Assembly: GCA_003525885.1 (NCBI GenBank) | Contig: DQIG01000127.1 | Span: forward strand, 683-7,708 | Direction: 5' to 3' | DNA: 7,026 bases | Origin: Stenotrophomonas sp. | GTDB lineage: Bacteria > Pseudomonadota > Gammaproteobacteria > Xanthomonadales > Xanthomonadaceae | Shown: piece after piece, positions 5,326-7,026 of the stretch | Position numbering within the stretch: position 1 is the stretch's first letter | How the letters are laid out: the number at the start of each line of letters is the position of its first letter | The notes under the pieces: generated by a model | Database searches by the model: none | Seen by the model: the letters and a program-made list of their open reading frames with translations, nothing else | Told to the model about the DNA's origin: nothing | Made by a program: the position numbers and the translations under genes

Positions 5326-6711
5326 TCAACGCTTGTCGAACCACACCGTCTGCGCGTTGACGAACTCGCGGACACCGAAGTGCGAGAGCTCACGGCCGAA
5401 GCCGCTCTTCTTCACGCCGCCGATCGGTACCCGCGGGTCCGAAGCGGAGAAGCCGTTGACGAATACGCCGCCGGTCTGCAGCCGGCGCGCCAGCTGCATT
5501 GCACGGGCGCGGTCGCCGGTCCACAGGTTGCCACTGAGGCCGAATTCGCTCTGGTTGGCCAGTTCCACCGCATGGTCGGCATCACGGGCGCGGCTGATCG
5601 AGGCCACCGGCCCGAAAGTCTCCGTATCGAAGGCCTGCATGCCCGGCTCCACGCCAGCCAGCACAGTGGGGGCATAGAACGCGCCCGGGCGATCCAGCTG
5701 GTGACCGCCAACCAGCAACTGCGCTCCGGCCTCCACCGAGGCACGCACCTGCGCATCCAGCTGCTCCAGCAGATCCTGGCGCGCCATCGGTCCAATGCGG
5801 TTGCCCGCTTCGCGGCCATCGCCGATGGTCAGCGCCTGCACCTTCTGGCAGAACTGCGCCACGAAGCGGTCGTACACCGCGTCTTCGACGATGATGCGCT
5901 TGCCGGCGATGCACACCTGCCCGGTGTTCTGGAAGCGCGAGGCCACCGCCGCATCGACCGCGGCATCCAGGTCGGCATCGGCCAGCACGATGAACGGGTC
6001 CGAGCCGCCCAGCTCCAGCACCACCTTCTTCAGCGCCTGCCCGGCCTGGGCAGCGATGCTGCGGCCGGCGGCCACGCTGCCGGTCAGGGTCACCGCCGCG
6101 ATGCGGTCATCGGCGATCGCGCGGCTGGTACCCTCACGGCTGATGTTGGCAGCGATGAAGGTGCCTTCCGGCAGCCCGGCATCACGCCAGGCCGCGTCGA
6201 GCAGCTGCGCGGTACCCACGATGTTCTCGGCCGGCTTCAACAGGAAGCCGTTGCCGCCCATCAGGATCGGCACCGCCGCACGCATCACCTGCCAGTACGG
6301 GAAGTTCCACGGCATGATGCCCAGCACCACGCCCAGCGGCAGGTAGGACACATAAGCCTTGTCGTCAGGCACCTGGGTCGGTTCGTCGCGCAGGAACTGC
6401 GCGCCATTGTCGGCGTACCAGTCGCACAGCACGGCGCATTTTTCGATCTCGGCCAGCGATTCGGCCTGGACCTTGCCCATTTCGGCAGTGGCCAGCGCGG
6501 CCAGTTTGTCGCGATCGCGGCGCAGTACGGCGGCCATCGTGCGCAGCACCTCGGCCCGCTGTTCGAGGCTGCGGGCGCTCCAGGCGGCGAAGCCGACCTG
6601 ACCACGGTCGAGGATCGCGTCCAGTTCAGCGTCGGTGGCGAAGGGATGGCTTGCGATCTGTTCGCCGGTGGCTGGATCGCGGGAAATGGCGGTAGTGGGG
6701 GCAGCGGACAT
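5326..6711 (-). CDS. sad: NAD(P)-dependent succinate-semialdehyde dehydrogenase, short Sad/YneI type
   Basis: Oxidises succinic semialdehyde, and possibly related aldehydes, to the acid in the cytoplasm. The 461 residues match the short Sad/YneI (GabD1) branch of the aldehyde dehydrogenase family; E. coli Sad has 462. Visible features in order: PWNFP (134-138, N136 oxyanion hole), K159 in FLLKPAEN, nucleotide-binding GSVAAG (211-216), general base E233 in LELGGSDPF, catalytic C267 in GQVCIAGKR, ETFGPV (364-369) and the C-terminal signature GRELSHFGVREFVNAQTVW (439-457), nearly the same as in Sad. The start at 6711 is set by AGGAG six bases upstream. An open frame continues to an ATG at 6876, but its extra 55 residues look unlike the family. 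It is first in a two-gene unit with the ThDP enzyme 63 bases downstream. The substrate is inferred from family; some relatives act on other semialdehydes. Confidence 0.88.
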   Translation of the reverse strand: MSAAPTTAISRDPATGEQIASHPFATDAELDAILDRGQVGFAAWSARSLEQRAEVLRTMAAVLRRDRDKLAALATAEMGKVQAESLAEIEKCAVLCDWYADNGAQFLRDEPTQVPDDKAYVSYLPLGVVLGIMPWNFPYWQVMRAAVPILMGGNGFLLKPAENIVGTAQLLDAAWRDAGLPEGTFIAANISREGTSRAIADDRIAAVTLTGSVAAGRSIAAQAGQALKKVVLELGGSDPFIVLADADLDAAVDAAVASRFQNTGQVCIAGKRIIVEDAVYDRFVAQFCQKVQALTIGDGREAGNRIGPMARQDLLEQLDAQVRASVEAGAQLLVGGHQLDRPGAFYAPTVLAGVEPGMQAFDTETFGPVASISRARDADHAVELANQSEFGLSGNLWTGDRARAMQLARRLQTGGVFVNGFSASDPRVPIGGVKKSGFGRELSHFGVREFVNAQTVWFDKR

Positions 6712-6717
6712 GCAGGG

Positions 6718-6722
6718 CTCCT
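6718..6722 (-). promoter_or_regulatory. Ribosome binding site of the dehydrogenase gene
   Basis: Minus-strand AGGAG, six bases before the ATG at 6711. It decides this start against the in-frame ATG at 6876, which would add 55 non-family residues. Confidence 0.75.
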
Positions 6723-6750
6723 GTTGTCTCGACAACGGGCGGTGGCCCGT
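6723..6750 (-). promoter_or_regulatory. Back-to-back inverted repeats next to the dehydrogenase ribosome binding site
   Basis: gttgtc-tc-gacaac (6723-6736) is a perfect 6-bp inverted repeat. It is followed, sharing 2 bases, by acgggc-ggtg-gcccgt (6735-6750). Both lie just upstream of AGGAG. They could be a repressor operator or leader hairpins that hide the ribosome binding site. The symmetry is seen; the function is inferred. Confidence 0.35.
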
Positions 6751-6806
6751 CTCCTGCAGAGGAATGTGGACCCGATTGGCAGAGGCAACAAGGCGTCTGC
6801 TTATCC

Positions 6807-6826
6807 TGTGACCTGCAGTTACCTGC
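6807..6826 (-). repeat. Tandem 10-bp repeat upstream of the dehydrogenase gene
   Basis: Plus-strand tgtgacctgc / agttacctgc match at 8 of 10 positions and are spaced by one helical turn, about 96-115 bases before the start codon. This spacing suits a DNA-binding activator, but two units alone are weak evidence. Confidence 0.3.
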
Positions 6827-6841
6827 CTGAATGGGGCTGTT

Positions 6842-6860
6842 TGCAGGGCTGCGCCCTGCA
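6842..6860. repeat. Perfect 8-bp inverted repeat with 3-base loop
   Basis: tgcagggc (6842-6849), loop tgc, gccctgca (6853-6860). Without a T-run on either strand, it may be an operator or a terminator of an upstream gene outside the window. Confidence 0.4.
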
Positions 6861-6953
6861 CCCGCAGAGGCTTCAAACCAAGGCAACGGCAACAGCGTGC
6901 ATTCCGTGGGATGGCGGGGCGGGTCCGGTTGCGGGATTCGATATCTGACGGAT

Positions 6954-6973
6954 GTGTCGACCACGGTCGACAC
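6954..6973. repeat. REP-like palindrome with GTCGAC core
   Basis: gtgtcgacc (6954-6962), 2-base centre, ggtcgacac (6965-6973): perfect 9-bp arms followed by cccaccaac. I recall closely similar GTGTCGACC/GGTCGACAC palindromes in many intergenic spaces of Stenotrophomonas genomes, related to the short palindromic SMAG-type repeats. Membership is by recall, not by search. Confidence 0.5.
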
Positions 6974-7026
6974 CCACCAACAGCCGCGCGAAATCTGTCT
7001 GAGGCGGGGCGGTGTGGGTTGGCAGG

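Larger units (their letters stand above)
6712..7026. other. Non-coding upstream region of the dehydrogenase/ThDP-enzyme unit
   Basis: 315 bases with no gene I can support. It holds the ribosome binding site, four inverted repeats (6723-6736, 6735-6750, 6842-6860 and 6954-6973) and a 10-bp tandem repeat (6807-6826). No strong -35/-10 pair was found. The best is TTGTTG (6791-6786) with CACATT, 17 bp apart, which is weak. The promoter may therefore depend on an activator. Confidence 0.6.

Noticed and set aside
5290..6948. A 552-codon open frame on the plus strand
   Set aside because: It is the antisense shadow of the dehydrogenase gene, with no family resemblance and no ribosome binding site of note.

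Overview
The window is high-GC DNA with five protein genes, all on the minus strand and almost without frame damage. The combination of rpfG, rpfC and lysS points to the Xanthomonadaceae. The absence of an rpfH gene between rpfG and rpfC favours Stenotrophomonas over Xanthomonas campestris. This assignment rests on recognising protein sequences, not on a search.

Reading in the direction of transcription (high to low coordinates): 7026-6712 is a non-coding upstream region with several inverted repeats. Next is a two-gene unit, a short-type succinate-semialdehyde dehydrogenase (6711-5326) followed 63 bases later by an acetolactate-synthase-like thiamine-diphosphate (ThDP) enzyme (5262-3622). 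A perfect 15-bp hairpin (3557-3589) closes this unit. Then comes class II lysyl-tRNA synthetase lysS (3461-1950), with its own likely promoter and a downstream hairpin. A roughly 200-base intergenic region follows, carrying a good sigma70-type promoter and two phased CACAnTGTG palindromes. Last are rpfG (1744-599) and the 5' part of rpfC (602 to the window edge), which overlap by 4 bases.

Two systems are visible. The first is the DSF (diffusible signal factor, cis-2-unsaturated fatty acid) quorum-sensing relay. The membrane sensor kinase RpfC phosphorylates RpfG, whose HD-GYP domain degrades cyclic di-GMP. The N-terminus of RpfC keeps the residues tied to DSF sensing in X. campestris. The kinase is cut by the window edge directly after its phospho-accepting histidine (residue 200).

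The second is the dehydrogenase plus ThDP enzyme. The same pair of families, adjacent, makes the 2-oxoglutarate decarboxylase / succinate-semialdehyde dehydrogenase bypass of the TCA cycle in cyanobacteria. Substrate assignment here is an inference, but this is the most interesting functional hypothesis in the window.

No mobile element, CRISPR array, rRNA or tRNA was seen. The long open frames on the plus strand are antisense shadows of the genes listed here.
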